In this document: positions 36,455 through 47,915 of the stretch, one piece after another
Layout: each line of letters opens with the position of its first letter
Position numbering within the stretch: the first letter of the stretch is position 1
Source of the DNA: Anaerolineales bacterium
GTDB taxonomy: Bacteria; Chloroflexota; Anaerolineae; Anaerolineales; UBA11858
Assembly: GCA_028278545.1 (NCBI GenBank)
Contig: JANQED010000152.1
Coordinates: forward strand, 1-64,000
Length of the DNA: 64,000 nt
Direction of reading: 5' to 3'
Made by a program: the position numbers and the translations under genes
Notes under the pieces: model-generated
Database searches by the model: none
Told to the model about the DNA's origin: nothing
What the model saw: the letters and a program-made list of their open reading frames with translations, nothing else

Positions 36455-36934
36455 TCAATCTCCTTCCAGACCTGTGGCGTACATGTCCAGCAGTTGCATA
36501 CGGGTGGCCGTCAGGCGCGCCGCGACCACATTCGTCAAACGTCGAAAGACATGATAGCCTAGTTCATGATCGCGTTCACAGGCCTCTTGCATCGCGATCC
36601 CGTCAAAAGCGATCGCCCGGGTATCGTGCGTCGCTCGCGCAGAAGCGGTCTTTATGTTAACAATTGGCAGAACCGCCGACCAGCCAAAGACATCACCATC
36701 ACTCAGTGTCAAAATCGTCGCCCGGCCGCGCATGGGGATAGAAATATCCAGCGCAACGTGTCCCTCGCAAATCAGGTAGATATTCTGGTTCGGCTCGCCT
36801 TCTCGAAAGATCAATGTGCCGGCAGGCCAGGTCGCCATCGAGGCAATCTCGAGCATCGCTTCAAACTGGGGTTCGCCCAAGGCAGCAAACCAGGGATTTG
36901 CGCGTAACAGTTCATCCAGTGTATTGTCAACCAT
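36455..36934 (-). CDS. Cyclic-nucleotide-binding domain protein, first gene of the hydrogenase operon
   Basis: A 159-residue protein consisting of a CRP-type sensor domain (WPAGTLIFREGEPNQNIYLICEGHVAL and LSDGDVFGWSAVL) and the start of the dimer helix. There is no helix-turn-helix, so it cannot bind DNA like CRP. Such proteins often precede group 3b hydrogenases and may gate the enzyme. GGGAG at the right distance supports the ATG at 36934 over the ATG at 36979. It lies 3 bases from the beta subunit gene. Confidence 0.88.
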   Translation of the reverse strand: MVDNTLDELLRANPWFAALGEPQFEAMLEIASMATWPAGTLIFREGEPNQNIYLICEGHVALDISIPMRGRATILTLSDGDVFGWSAVLPIVNIKTASARATHDTRAIAFDGIAMQEACERDHELGYHVFRRLTNVVAARLTATRMQLLDMYATGLEGD

Positions 36935-37005
36935 AGCATCTCCCAAATAAAAACCGGTGAACGTAATTTGATATCCCAACAGGGCAGCATTACACTCACC
37001 GTTGA

Positions 37006-37029
37006 TTGTGATTTAACGCACAAATTATA
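37006..37029 (-). promoter_or_regulatory. Hydrogenase promoter with CRP/FNR-like palindrome
   Basis: On the minus strand TGCTATAAT is an extended -10 (TATAAT at 37024-37029). Just downstream, over the expected start, is TTGTG-N8-CACAA (37006-37023), which is a one-mismatch TGTGA-N6-TCACA site of the CRP/FNR family. Position over the start suggests repression. Confidence 0.6.
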
Positions 37030-37164
37030 GCACTATCACTTAAATCCCTCTCATGACATTTTTCACTTTATTTAAGACAGATATAACCTAATTTCTAGGA
37101 TTTTACCCTGAAGAGGCAGGTCAGCGAGCAAATTCCAACCGGAAACCGAGAAGAAGGTGAGAGA

Positions 37165-37236
37165 ATGAACAAACCAAAAATTGGTGTCTATGCGCGCGCG
37201 TGCAGCATAAACATAGCCTCTTCGGTATTCAATTGA
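37165..37236 (+). pseudogene. N-terminal remnant of an hdrA-like gene
   Basis: With a good ribosome site (GAAGGTGAGAGA), an ATG opens 23 codons reading KPKIGVYARACSINIASSV and then a TGA. The pattern matches the start of heterodisulfide reductase subunit A (KPRIGVYxCxCGxNIA), but the first Cys is Arg and the Gly is Ser. The sequence after the stop has no resemblance. It is a stub left by deletion, or the start of a decayed gene. It lies between the hydrogenase and FDH operons, where hdrA would make functional sense. Confidence 0.6.
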
Positions 37237-37258
37237 TTATGCACACCCCCTCAGTTAT

Positions 37259-39940
37259 TTATGACACCTTTTCCACTCGAACAGCAGTAACCTTCGTCTC
37301 GGGAATCTTCGCTACTGGATCTAAAGCTGGATTCGTGATCTCGTTGGTAGGGCTTTCGTGGAAGTGGAAGGTCATCGAACAAACACCAGTAGGGCAGACA
37401 TCTGTGACCTGGGCGCGCACTTTAACTTTCCCGCGCCGTGAATACACCTCAACCCATTCACCATCTTCGATACCGAACTGATCTGCATCTGCAGGGCTGA
37501 GTTTGAGCCATTCGTTGCTGTCCAGTTCTTCCAGCCCGGCTACACGCCGGGTCATGGTTGCAGAGTGGTAATGATATAAACTTCGATCTGTTGTGAGGAT
37601 CAGGGGGTATTCGGCATCCACAATTTCAGCTGATTGCTTGTATTCAAGGGGGACAAACTGACCCTTGCCATTGGGGCGGGCAAATTTGCCTTTATGCAGA
37701 TACTGCGTCCCAGGATCATTCTCATCCCGGCAGGGCCATTGCAATCCAACTTCCTCAATTCGCTCGTGTGAGATGCCGCCGTAGATCGGGGTCACGGAGG
37801 CAATCTCGTCCATGATTTCAGATGGGGCCGAGAAATCAAAACCGTGTTCACCCATCTTCTGAGCGATTTGGGATGTAATCCACCAATCGGGTTTGGAATC
37901 TCCTCGGGGCGGGATGGCTTTCCGAATTCGCTGAACGCGGCGTTCAGTGTTGGTGATCGCGCCATCTTTTTCGGCAAAGGACGCGGCTGGCAGAACCACA
38001 TCTGCTAGTTGGGCCGTTTCTGAAAGAAAGATATCCTGTGCTACGAAGAATAGATCGGGATTTTCAAGGGCTTCGCGGACATGTTTGGCATTCGCTTCCG
38101 TCAGCAACGGATTTTCACCGACCATATATAGCGCTGTAACCTTGCCCTCATAAATAGCGTCGAAAATCTCAGTGTGGGTCAGCCCTACTTTGTCAGACAT
38201 CAGCTTTCCCCAAGCCTTCTCAAACTTAGCCTTATTTTCGGGGATGGTGACGTTTTGGTATCCGGGGTAGACGTTTGGCAACCCGCCCATATCGCAGGCA
38301 CCCTGGACGTTGTTCTGTCCCCGCAGGGGATTGACACCGGTCGACTCTTTCCCGATATTGCCCGTCAGCAAGGCCAGATTGGCAACCGCCATCACGTTGT
38401 CGGTGCCGTGGGAGTGCTGGGTGATCCCCATCGCGTAGAATAAAGCTGCTGGCTTATTGGTGGCGTAGGTGTGCGCCACTTTTGCAACCTGCTCCCAGGG
38501 AACACCAGTGATTTCTTCGACAAATTCAGGAGTAAATGCATCTAATGATGCCTTGAATTCGTCAAAATTCTCGCAGTGTTCATCAATAAAGGCTTGATCT
38601 TGCAGGTCTTTATCGAGAATATAGCGGCACATCCCCATCAGCAGGGCTGTGTCGCTGCCAGGTTTGGGTTGAATGAAGGTATGGGCTACTCGCACCAGAT
38701 CAATCTCTTTTGGGTTGGCAACCAGCAGAATTGCCCCGTTTTGCGCTGCCCTCCGCATCCGCTGCCCAATTACAGGGTGAGCGTTGGTGGTGTTGGCACC
38801 AATAACGAAAATCGTTTTTGCGCCATCAATCTCCTTGATGGAGTTGGTCATTGCGCCTGAGCCAAATGATGTGACCAGACCGGCCACAGTGGGGCTGTGT
38901 CAAAGCCTGGCGCAGTGGTCAACGGAATTCGTTCCCATCACTGCGCGTGTAAATTTCTGGATCAGGTAATTTTCTTCCAGGGTGCACTTGGCGCTGGCCA
39001 GGGCGGCGAATTTTTCGCCTTTGCTCTCTGCAAACTTGCTGGCAATCAATTCCAAAGCTTCATCCCATTCAGCTTCTTCAAATTCGCCATTTTTCTTGAT
39101 CAGCGGTTTGGTCAACCGGTCAGGATGATTGATGAAGTTGAAGCCGTAGCGGCCTTTGACGCACAAACTGCCCTCGTTGGTGGGGCGCTCGCGGTCTGCT
39201 CTCACACTGACCACTTCATCGCCGCTGATGCCCAAGTAAATTCCGCAGCCCACGCCGCAGTACACACAGGTGGTCTGGACTTCCCGGGCGGCGAATTCCG
39301 GTTTCTTCGGGGCCAGGGCACCCACCGGGCACCGGACCACACATTCCCCACAGGATTCGCACACCGACTCAACGAAGGGTTTGTTCCCAAAGGTGCCGAC
39401 TACGGTCGAAACGCCGCGATCGATAAATCCCAGTGCACCCAGTCCCACAATTTCGTCACAGGTCCGCACGCAGATCCCGCAGATCACGCATTTGTTGGGA
39501 TCAAACTGGAAGAAGGGGTTGGATGTATCAATGGGGAGATCGCGTTCGGTTTTTCGGAGCCGTTCCAGCCGTTCGGGTTGTACACCCATATAGGCTGAGA
39601 CCGTCAGCAGATCACAGTCATGGGCGGCGGCGCAGGCCAGGCAGTCCATGTGGTGATCGGCGATCAGCAGTTCGATGGCGATCTTGCGAGCCTGGTAAAT
39701 CACCGGGCTGTCGGTGCGCACGTCGATGCCCTCCCTCACCGGTTCCAGGCAGCTCATGGTCATGTGTCCGCCGTCGATCTCCACCCCGCACAAGCGGCAG
39801 GCACCCACTGGTTTCAAGTCGGGGTGATGGCAAAGGTGGGGGATATAGATATCATTCGCCAGCGCGGCGTCGAGAATATTCTGCCCTTCTTGGGCAACGA
39901 TCTCTTGTCCATCTATTGTGAAGTTGATTTGGTTTGTCAT
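37259..39940 (-). CDS. fdhA: Selenocysteine formate dehydrogenase catalytic subunit (Sec347)
   Basis: One 893-residue protein read through a TGA at 38900-38902. The context is DHCARL-U-HSPTVAGL, the invariant active site of molybdenum/tungsten formate dehydrogenases. N-terminal NuoG-like domain: [2Fe-2S] (CHHPDLKPVGACRLC), a His-Cys cluster (HHMDCLACAAAHDC), two [4Fe-4S] (CVICGICVRTC, CESCGECVVRC), then the catalytic [4Fe-4S] (CVYCGVGC). The molybdopterin domains follow, ending in the C-terminal binding domain (TDRSLYHYHSATMTRR). With the next two genes it forms an NAD(H)-, probably ferredoxin-linked FDH that reduces CO2 to formate or the reverse. A SECIS lies just after the UGA. Confidence 0.97.
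38871..38887 (-). promoter_or_regulatory. SECIS element of the formate dehydrogenase gene
   Basis: Twelve bases after the UGA, GUGGCC pairs with GGUCAC (six pairs, one G-U) around the loop GGUCU. That apical loop matches the E. coli fdhF SECIS loop recognised by SelB. It is also protein-coding (TVAGLV). Confidence 0.88.
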
Positions 39941-39953
39941 TTAGGCGGTTCCT

Positions 39954-41768
39954 TTAGCTTTCCACCAGTTTCACTTCGCCGGTTCGGATTTCCACTGAGA
40001 ACACTTTCGGCGGACAGACTTCGAAACACACACCGCATTTGTGACACAGCGATTGGTCAATATAGTGCAGCTCCTTTTGTTCGCCTATGATGGCATTCGT
40101 GGAGCAGTTTCTGCGGCAGAGCCCGCAACCTACACAGGTATCCAGTATGTGGTAGGTGATGAGTTCCTTGCATTGCTTGGCAGGGCAAGCATGGTGATTG
40201 ATGTGGGCCTCGTATTCATCTCTAAAATAACGGAGAGTGGTCAGAACCGGATTTGGGGCAGTTTGCCCCAACCCACATAGGGACCCAGCTTTGATGCCGA
40301 CCGCCAAATCTTCCAGGAGTTCGATGTCTCCTGGTTTACCGCGCCCCTCCACAATATCTTCAAGGATATCGAGCATCTGTTTGGTGCCCAAACGGCACGG
40401 AACGCATTTGCCACAGGATTCCTTTTCAGTAAAATCCAGGAAGTAGCGAGCCACATCTACCATGCAGGTGTCCTCGTCCATGACGACCATTCCACCTGAG
40501 CCCATCATCGATCCCGCCTCAATCAACGAGTCATAATCAACCGGTGTATCCAGGAAGGACTCTGGAAGACAACCGCCCGATGGCCCGCCAGTCTGTACTG
40601 CCTTGAAGTTCTTATTGGGGTCCAACATCCCACCACCAATATCAAAAATTATTTCCCGCAAGGTGATGCCCATCGGCACCTCGACAAGGCCGCTATTGGC
40701 AATTTTTCCAGTCAGTGCGAAGACAGCCGTGCCCTTCGATTTCTCAGTACCGATGCTGGCGAACCAGTCTGCGCCGTTGTTAATGATCAAACGCACATTA
40801 GCGTAGGTTTTAACATTGTTGAGCAGTGTGGGTTTGTCATAGAGTCCCTTGACAGCGGGATATGGCGGGCGGCTGCGGGGCATACCGCGATTGCCCTCAA
40901 TCGAGGTAATCAGGGCGGTTTCCTCACCACACACAAAGGCACCCGCACCGTGGAAGATGTCGATATCGAAATCGAAATCGCCATCCATGATACCCTTACC
41001 AAGATAGCCCCTCTCCCGTGCTTGTTCAATGGCAATTTGCAGCCGTTTGATCGCCAGGGGATATTCAGCCCGGCAGTAGATGTACCCTTTTTGGGCACCG
41101 ATCGCAAAACCGGCGATTGCCATGCCTTCCAGCACGGCATGTGGATCGCCTTCCAAAACCGAGCGGTCCATAAAAGCCCCAGGGTCACCTTCATCGGCAT
41201 TGCAAAGCACGTACTTGGTGTCGCTCGGAGCATCTTGAGTGAACTTCCACTTGCGGCCCGTTGGGAATCCGCCACCGCCGCGACCACGAAGGCCTGAATC
41301 CAGCACTGCCTGGACGACAGCATCTGGGGTCATATCGAAAATGGCCTTCTTTAGTCCCTCATATCCACCCTCAGCGAGGTAGTCGTCAATATCCTCAGGG
41401 TCAATGCGGCCGCAGTTTTGCAGCACTAGACGCTTCTGTCTGGAATAAAAGGGAATATCGTGATAAGTGGAAAGCCCTTCTTTGGTAGCCGGGTCTTTGT
41501 AAAAAAGCTTCTCTACCGGTCCGCCCCCGTTTTTCAGCGAACCCACTATGGGCTCAACATCTTTGAGTTTAACATTGGCATAGAAAGTACCTTGCGGCTC
41601 AACGATAACGATTGGCCCTTGCTGGCACATCCCATGGCAACCCGTAAACTTGACTTCAACATCGCTGCCCTGCAACCCAGACATCAGTTCAGTTTGAATC
41701 GCAGGAGATTTAGCTGATTCGCAGCCGGTTCCTCGACAAATGAGAACGGTTTTATCATTCGCTTCCAT
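39954..41768 (-). CDS. NuoF/HydB-like subunit of the formate dehydrogenase
   Basis: A 604-residue flavin and iron-sulfur subunit. An N-terminal thioredoxin-like [2Fe-2S] domain (CRGTGCESAK, FTGCHGMCQQG), then the FMN/NADH domain (GLRGRGGGGFPTGRKW, NADEGDPGAF, GAGAFVCGEETALI), SLBB, the [4Fe-4S] motif SCGKCVPCRLGT, and a C-terminal 2[4Fe-4S] ferredoxin (CVGCGLCRRNC, CHKCGVCFEVC). This is the layout of electron-bifurcating HydB/HytB. It overlaps the NuoE-like gene by 14 bases. Confidence 0.95.
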   Translation of the reverse strand: MEANDKTVLICRGTGCESAKSPAIQTELMSGLQGSDVEVKFTGCHGMCQQGPIVIVEPQGTFYANVKLKDVEPIVGSLKNGGGPVEKLFYKDPATKEGLSTYHDIPFYSRQKRLVLQNCGRIDPEDIDDYLAEGGYEGLKKAIFDMTPDAVVQAVLDSGLRGRGGGGFPTGRKWKFTQDAPSDTKYVLCNADEGDPGAFMDRSVLEGDPHAVLEGMAIAGFAIGAQKGYIYCRAEYPLAIKRLQIAIEQARERGYLGKGIMDGDFDFDIDIFHGAGAFVCGEETALITSIEGNRGMPRSRPPYPAVKGLYDKPTLLNNVKTYANVRLIINNGADWFASIGTEKSKGTAVFALTGKIANSGLVEVPMGITLREIIFDIGGGMLDPNKNFKAVQTGGPSGGCLPESFLDTPVDYDSLIEAGSMMGSGGMVVMDEDTCMVDVARYFLDFTEKESCGKCVPCRLGTKQMLDILEDIVEGRGKPGDIELLEDLAVGIKAGSLCGLGQTAPNPVLTTLRYFRDEYEAHINHHACPAKQCKELITYHILDTCVGCGLCRRNCSTNAIIGEQKELHYIDQSLCHKCGVCFEVCPPKVFSVEIRTGEVKLVES

Positions 41769-42222
41769 TTTTACCAGCCTCCGCCTTGATCAGTTTGCGG
41801 ACCTTGTTCTTCGTCAGATTGCCGTGAACTTCTTCATTGTAAGTAATTGCAGGAGCCAGCGCGCAGCACCCGATGCAAGCCACCGTTTCAAGCGTATATT
41901 CCAGGTCTTCGGTGGTGCCTTCGTCTTCCAGGCCAACATTTGCGGCAACCTCTTCCAAGATAGCCGGTGCACCGCGCACATGGCAGGCTGTACCGCGGCA
42001 AACGCAAATATGATTCCTGCCGGTGGGAGTAAATCTAAACTGAGCGTAAAAAGTAGCCACTCCGTAGATATCACTTTCCGGGACCTTTGTAAATCGGGCA
42101 ATCTGCCTCATCGAGTCTTCAGGAAGGTAGGTATAGTTTTCCTGAACCCTCTGCAAAATGGGGATGATTTCTTCGCGCTTCCCTTCGAACTGCAAAAAAA
42201 TCTCACTTAACGCTTCTTCCAT
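41755..42222 (-). CDS. NuoE/HydC-like [2Fe-2S] subunit
   Basis: A 155-residue thioredoxin-fold [2Fe-2S] protein. A helical N-terminus (ILQRVQENYTYLPEDSMRQIARFTKVPESDIYGVATFYAQF) precedes the cluster ligands CRGTAC and CIGCCALAP. It is the first gene of the FDH operon (HydC, HydB, FdhA order) and passes electrons between flavin and catalytic subunits. AAGGAG precedes the ATG. Confidence 0.95.
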   Translation of the reverse strand: MEEALSEIFLQFEGKREEIIPILQRVQENYTYLPEDSMRQIARFTKVPESDIYGVATFYAQFRFTPTGRNHICVCRGTACHVRGAPAILEEVAANVGLEDEGTTEDLEYTLETVACIGCCALAPAITYNEEVHGNLTKNKVRKLIKAEAGKNGSE

Positions 42223-42419
42223 GTCATCTCCTTATTGAGCAAGTTTACATTTGGAGAATAAAAGAAATGATCACAACTCAGCCATTAAATGTTACATTAA
42301 ATATTAAAAGAAAACACGGCCAAGAATTGATATAAATTCTATCCCATAATGAGAGCATGTAAATCTAACAAAAATCACTTTTCAGGTAAGGAAGGGTCAC
42401 ATTGGGTGTGGGTACGGTA

Positions 42420-42493
42420 GAGACGCAGCATGTTGCGTCTCCATAAACCAAATCGAATTCCGTTGTAGAGACGCCCCGCCGGGGCGTCTCTAC
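42420..42493. repeat. Two GTAGAGACGC palindromes in the gap 42223-42501
   Basis: GAGACGCA/TGCGTCTC (42420-42427 and 42434-42441), then GTAGAGACGCCCC with its exact complement (42465-42477 and 42481-42493, 3-base loop). They are relatives of the hairpin at 31785-31815. The remaining gap is AT-rich and probably carries the FDH promoter, but I see no good -35/-10 pair. Confidence 0.8.
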
Positions 42494-42501
42494 CGACAAA
42501 A

Positions 42502-43203
42502 TTATGTGCGGTTTTTCCTCCCCTTCAACCGCGTAAGCTCCAAAACCTGCTCCGGGGCGACCCCCTGTTCGATGAGGTATTCGCGCTTGGCTTTCAAAGC
42601 CCCCGTGGGGCAAACCCCAATGCAGTTGCCGCAGAAGACGCAGGTGGTCTCGGTGAGCGGTTTGTCGAAGAAAGTGGCGATCTGCGTATCGAAACCGCGG
42701 CCGCTGAAATTAAGCGCGTAAGTAAACTGGGCATCGTCGGCGCAGACCTGTACGCAGCGCCAGCACATCACACACTGGGAGTAGTCGCGCAGATAGACCG
42801 GGTTGTCATCGATGACCACCGGCTGGCGCTTTTTGCCCCCTTCAAAACGTTCGGGAAAACACTCGTATTCAGCCACTAATGCTTGCAATTCGGGGCTTTC
42901 GGAGATATCCACGGTAGACGCTAACATCTCCAGGAGGGTCCGGCGGGCGCGCTCCACTTTGGGTGAGCGAGTGTGTACGACAGCGCCATCCTGCGCCGCC
43001 ACCACGCAGGCCGCCTGCAACATGCGGGCGCCTTCCACCTCAACGACGCACAACCTGCACAGGCCGTTCGCGGTGGTGTGGGCGAAATAACACAACACCG
43101 GGATTTCCACATCCGCCTCTTTGGCAGCATCTAAGATCGTCGTTCCCGCGGGAACGCTGATAGGGGTGCCATCGATGGTAAGTTGTATATATTTCTCAGA
43201 CAC
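42502..43203 (-). CDS. NuoG N-terminal-like iron-sulfur protein
   Basis: A 233-residue protein with the N-terminal cluster set of NuoG/HydA only: [2Fe-2S] ligands in [17 protein letters not shown] and a downstream Cys, and two [4Fe-4S] sites [11 protein letters not shown] and [11 protein letters not shown]. There is no catalytic domain. It would connect the flavin module encoded two genes upstream to a catalytic subunit. The GTG at 43203 has GAGG at a proper spacing; a GTG at 43218 is an alternative. Confidence 0.9.
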   Translation of the reverse strand: MSEKYIQLTIDGTPISVPAGTTILDAAKEADVEIPVLCYFAHTTANGLCRLCVVEVEGARMLQAACVVAAQDGAVVHTRSPKVERARRTLLEMLASTVDISESPELQALVAEYECFPERFEGGKKRQPVVIDDNPVYLRDYSQCVMCWRCVQVCADDAQFTYALNFSGRGFDTQIATFFDKPLTETTCVFCGNCIGVCPTGALKAKREYLIEQGVAPEQVLELTRLKGRKNRT

Positions 43204-43221
43204 ATGGCCTCGCTTCACGCG

Positions 43222-44040
43222 CTATTCCGCAATACCAATATCGGATATTTCAACCAGTTCCGTTGAGCCAATACGTTCCGGGCAGCTATACACTCGCATC
43301 CTACCCGCCCGGACATAGCCAATCAGGGTGATATTCCAGGCACGGGCCATCTCCACCGACATCGAGGTGGGGGAGGTGCGCGAGGCAATTACCGGGCAAC
43401 CCATGACCGCGGCTTTGCGCATCATCTCCGACGATACGCGGCCAGTAGCTAACAATACCTTCCCCCGGGGGTCTAACCCTTCTTGTAAGCACAATCCAGA
43501 GATTTTATCAATGGTGTTGTGCCGACCAACATCTTCGACCACGACCAGCAACTCTTCAGATTCTGGATCGAATAAGCCGGCAGCATGGACGCCGCGCGAA
43601 CGGGCATACAGGCTGTTAGGCGGCTGCAACCGCCGAAAAGACTCCCTCAGGGTGCTTGGATCAATGCACAGATCGCTTTCTAAAGGCTCAATCCCTACGC
43701 GGGGATCATCGAAGGTCACGCCACCCCCACAGCCGCTGGTGATGATCAGGCGCTCAGGTTTCACAAAAGCCCTATCCAGCCAGACATCCACACAGCAACC
43801 GATTTTGCTGACGTAGAGGACTTCGACCTCGGCGAGGCTTTGGATCAGACCTTCGTTCTTCATAAACCCAAGCGCGAGGACCTCCTGCTGGAGAGGGGTG
43901 CCCATGATCGCGGCCAACTCAGTGCCATTGACATAGATAGTGATCAGGGCCTCCTCGATGATCTCACCGTCGGCCTGATGCCAGCCATCTTTGTATTCGT
44001 GCCACGCGGCAGGCACAGCCCCGGGGTTATGTTTATCCAT
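43222..44040 (-). CDS. fdhD: Formate dehydrogenase accessory sulfurtransferase FdhD
   Basis: A 272-residue protein that carries sulfur from IscS-type desulfurase to the molybdenum cofactor of FDH. Family signature pieces are ALGFMKNEGLI, VVEDVGRHNTIDKISG, LLATGRVSSEMMRKA and IASRTSPTSMSVEMAR. The catalytic loop reads TSGCGGG with a single Cys where E. coli has CxxC; this single-Cys form occurs in other FdhDs. The ATG at 44040 overlaps the previous stop by 8 bases; an ATG at 44067 is less likely. Confidence 0.95.
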   Translation of the reverse strand: MDKHNPGAVPAAWHEYKDGWHQADGEIIEEALITIYVNGTELAAIMGTPLQQEVLALGFMKNEGLIQSLAEVEVLYVSKIGCCVDVWLDRAFVKPERLIITSGCGGGVTFDDPRVGIEPLESDLCIDPSTLRESFRRLQPPNSLYARSRGVHAAGLFDPESEELLVVVEDVGRHNTIDKISGLCLQEGLDPRGKVLLATGRVSSEMMRKAAVMGCPVIASRTSPTSMSVEMARAWNITLIGYVRAGRMRVYSCPERIGSTELVEISDIGIAE

Positions 44041-45766
44041 CGAAACTTTCTTCCAGGCCGAACACATCAGGGCATTTTTCCCAGGCGGAAAGAATGGCTG
44101 TGGAGGCCATTTGCCCTACGCCACATATGGATGTCTCGGCCATGGCAAAGCCGACATCTTCCAGGGCGACCAAGTCGGCATTTGTAAGCTGCCCCTGGAC
44201 AGCTTTATCCATGATCTCCAATTGGCGCTGGGTGCCCAACTGGCAGGGGAAACACTTGCCGCAAGACTCGTGGGCGAAGAAATGCGCCAGGCTGTATAAA
44301 ATCTGACGCATATCGCGCTCCGTGTTGATCACATTGACCACACCCGAACCCAAGAAGTATTTATTCTCGGCCAGACCCTCGAAACTCATCTCCAAATCCA
44401 AATCATCAGGTCCGGCGAAGGTTCCGGCTGCGCCACCGATCAAAACGCCACGCAATTCTCCTTGAACACCCCCAGCCTTTTGTAAAATCTCGCCCAATGT
44501 GATACCTAAAGGCAGTTCATAAACGCCGGGCTTTGCGATATCCCCAGAGAGACAATACACCTTTGTACCTGCGGAACCTTCGGTACCCATGGAACGAAAA
44601 GCGTCGGCCCCATTGGCCATGATCCAGGTGGCTGCGCATAAGGTTTCGACATTGTTGATATCAGTGGGCTTTCCAAATAAGCCCTGATCGGTAGGGTAGG
44701 GTGGTTTCAACCGAGGGAAGCCTCGCTTGCCCTCGATGGATTCGAATAAAGCCGTTTCTTCGCCGCAAACATACGCCCCCGCACCCGAACGCATTTCAAT
44801 ATCGAAGTCAAAGCCTGAATCTAATATGTTCTTTCCAAGATATCCTGCTGCCCGAGCATTTTCCAACGACTTTTGCATTATGTTTTGGGCTCGCATGTAC
44901 TCCCCGCGGATAAACAAGTAGCCCTGATGCGATCCAACCGCATATGCGGCGATGACCATGCCCTCGATAATCGAGAGGGGATATCCTTCCATCAGCACGC
45001 GATCCTTGAAGGTGCCCGGCTCGGATTCGTCGGCGTTGCAGACCATATATTTGGGTTCGCCTGCTGCCTGCGAGGTAAACTTCCATTTCACGCCTGTGGG
45101 GAAGGCTGCGCCACCACGTCCCAACAGGCCAGACTTGGTTATTTCTTCGATGACGAACTCAGGAGAATTTTGCAGCGCCCGTTTCAAACCCATGAAGCCA
45201 CCGCAGCCTTCATAGGCGGCAACTTCCGTGGGATCAACTTGTCCGCAACTGCCCAACAACCAGTAAGGGTCTCCTTCCAAATGCCCTAAGGGAGCCGGGT
45301 TTGGAGACAGTATCCAGCTTTTGGGATCAGACGCACCATCGAGGGCGACGGGCACCTCTCCTACCAGGGCTGAGGGAGAGAAATCGCACAATCCCAGGCA
45401 CTCCACTGCCTCGACCATATACCTGCCGTCTGATGTTGTTTCACCAGGCATGATATCGAAATGCTCACAAACACTGTCAAGTATCTCGCGACCTCCCCGC
45501 TGGGTACAGACCGGGCTGACACAAATCCGCACGACGGTATCCCCCACTGGCTCCTTATAGAACATGGTATAGAACTCGATGACGCCGTAGATATCCGCCA
45601 GAGGGACCTTCAGGGCTTTGCCAATCGCAACCGCCACGGGCTCCGACAGATAGCCATAGATGTTCTGGGCTGCCCAGAGAGCAGGCAACAATTGGCTTCG
45701 CCCACCGGTGGCATACTGCTCCAAAACTGGCTTCAGTTCCCCCAAATTTAGCTGCTGCGAAGTCAT
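44033..45766 (-). CDS. NuoE-NuoF fusion protein
   Basis: A 577-residue fusion. Residues 1 to about 150 are NuoE-like with [2Fe-2S] cysteines in CVSPVCTQRG and CLGLCD. The rest is NuoF-like with the FMN/NADH site GLLGRGGAAFPTGVKW, NADESEPGTF, GAGAYVCGEETALF and the [4Fe-4S] motif SCGKCFPCQLGT. Unlike the HydB-like gene at 39954 it lacks the C-terminal ferredoxin, so it is a simpler NADH module (FdsGB style). The ATG at 45766 has GGAG upstream. It leads a three-gene set with fdhD and the NuoG-like gene. Confidence 0.94.
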   Translation of the reverse strand: MTSQQLNLGELKPVLEQYATGGRSQLLPALWAAQNIYGYLSEPVAVAIGKALKVPLADIYGVIEFYTMFYKEPVGDTVVRICVSPVCTQRGGREILDSVCEHFDIMPGETTSDGRYMVEAVECLGLCDFSPSALVGEVPVALDGASDPKSWILSPNPAPLGHLEGDPYWLLGSCGQVDPTEVAAYEGCGGFMGLKRALQNSPEFVIEEITKSGLLGRGGAAFPTGVKWKFTSQAAGEPKYMVCNADESEPGTFKDRVLMEGYPLSIIEGMVIAAYAVGSHQGYLFIRGEYMRAQNIMQKSLENARAAGYLGKNILDSGFDFDIEMRSGAGAYVCGEETALFESIEGKRGFPRLKPPYPTDQGLFGKPTDINNVETLCAATWIMANGADAFRSMGTEGSAGTKVYCLSGDIAKPGVYELPLGITLGEILQKAGGVQGELRGVLIGGAAGTFAGPDDLDLEMSFEGLAENKYFLGSGVVNVINTERDMRQILYSLAHFFAHESCGKCFPCQLGTQRQLEIMDKAVQGQLTNADLVALEDVGFAMAETSICGVGQMASTAILSAWEKCPDVFGLEESFDG

Positions 45767-45840
45767 CAAGTCTCCATCTCAGTTATGCGCGTTAGCTTCT
45801 TCCCATCAAATCATACAAAACGTGTCTAATTATAATCGAT

Positions 45841-45886
45841 AAAAAAGGCTGCGAACTGGCGCAAAACGCCGCTCGCAGCCTTTTTT
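45841..45886 (-). terminator. Terminator of the folD-fhs transcript
   Basis: A perfect 14-bp stem, 45841-45854 (AAAAAAGGCTGCGA) against 45873-45886, with GGCG/CGCC inside the loop. On the minus strand, coming from fhs, it ends in TTTTTT. Its symmetry would also allow termination in the other direction. Confidence 0.92.
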
Positions 45887-45931
45887 CGCTATTCCCCCAC
45901 ATCCTTGTAAGTAACTACAACAACAACTGAC

Positions 45932-47860
<1,929 letters not shown>

Positions 47861-47915
47861 AGCAAATCCCTTTCTCAATCAATATTTTCAAAACTTCTTG
47901 GTGATCCTCATGTAT

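Noticed and set aside
38900-38902. Stop codon read as a nonsense mutation splitting fdhA
   Set aside because: The position equals the invariant Sec of the family and is followed by a SECIS with a GGUCU loop.
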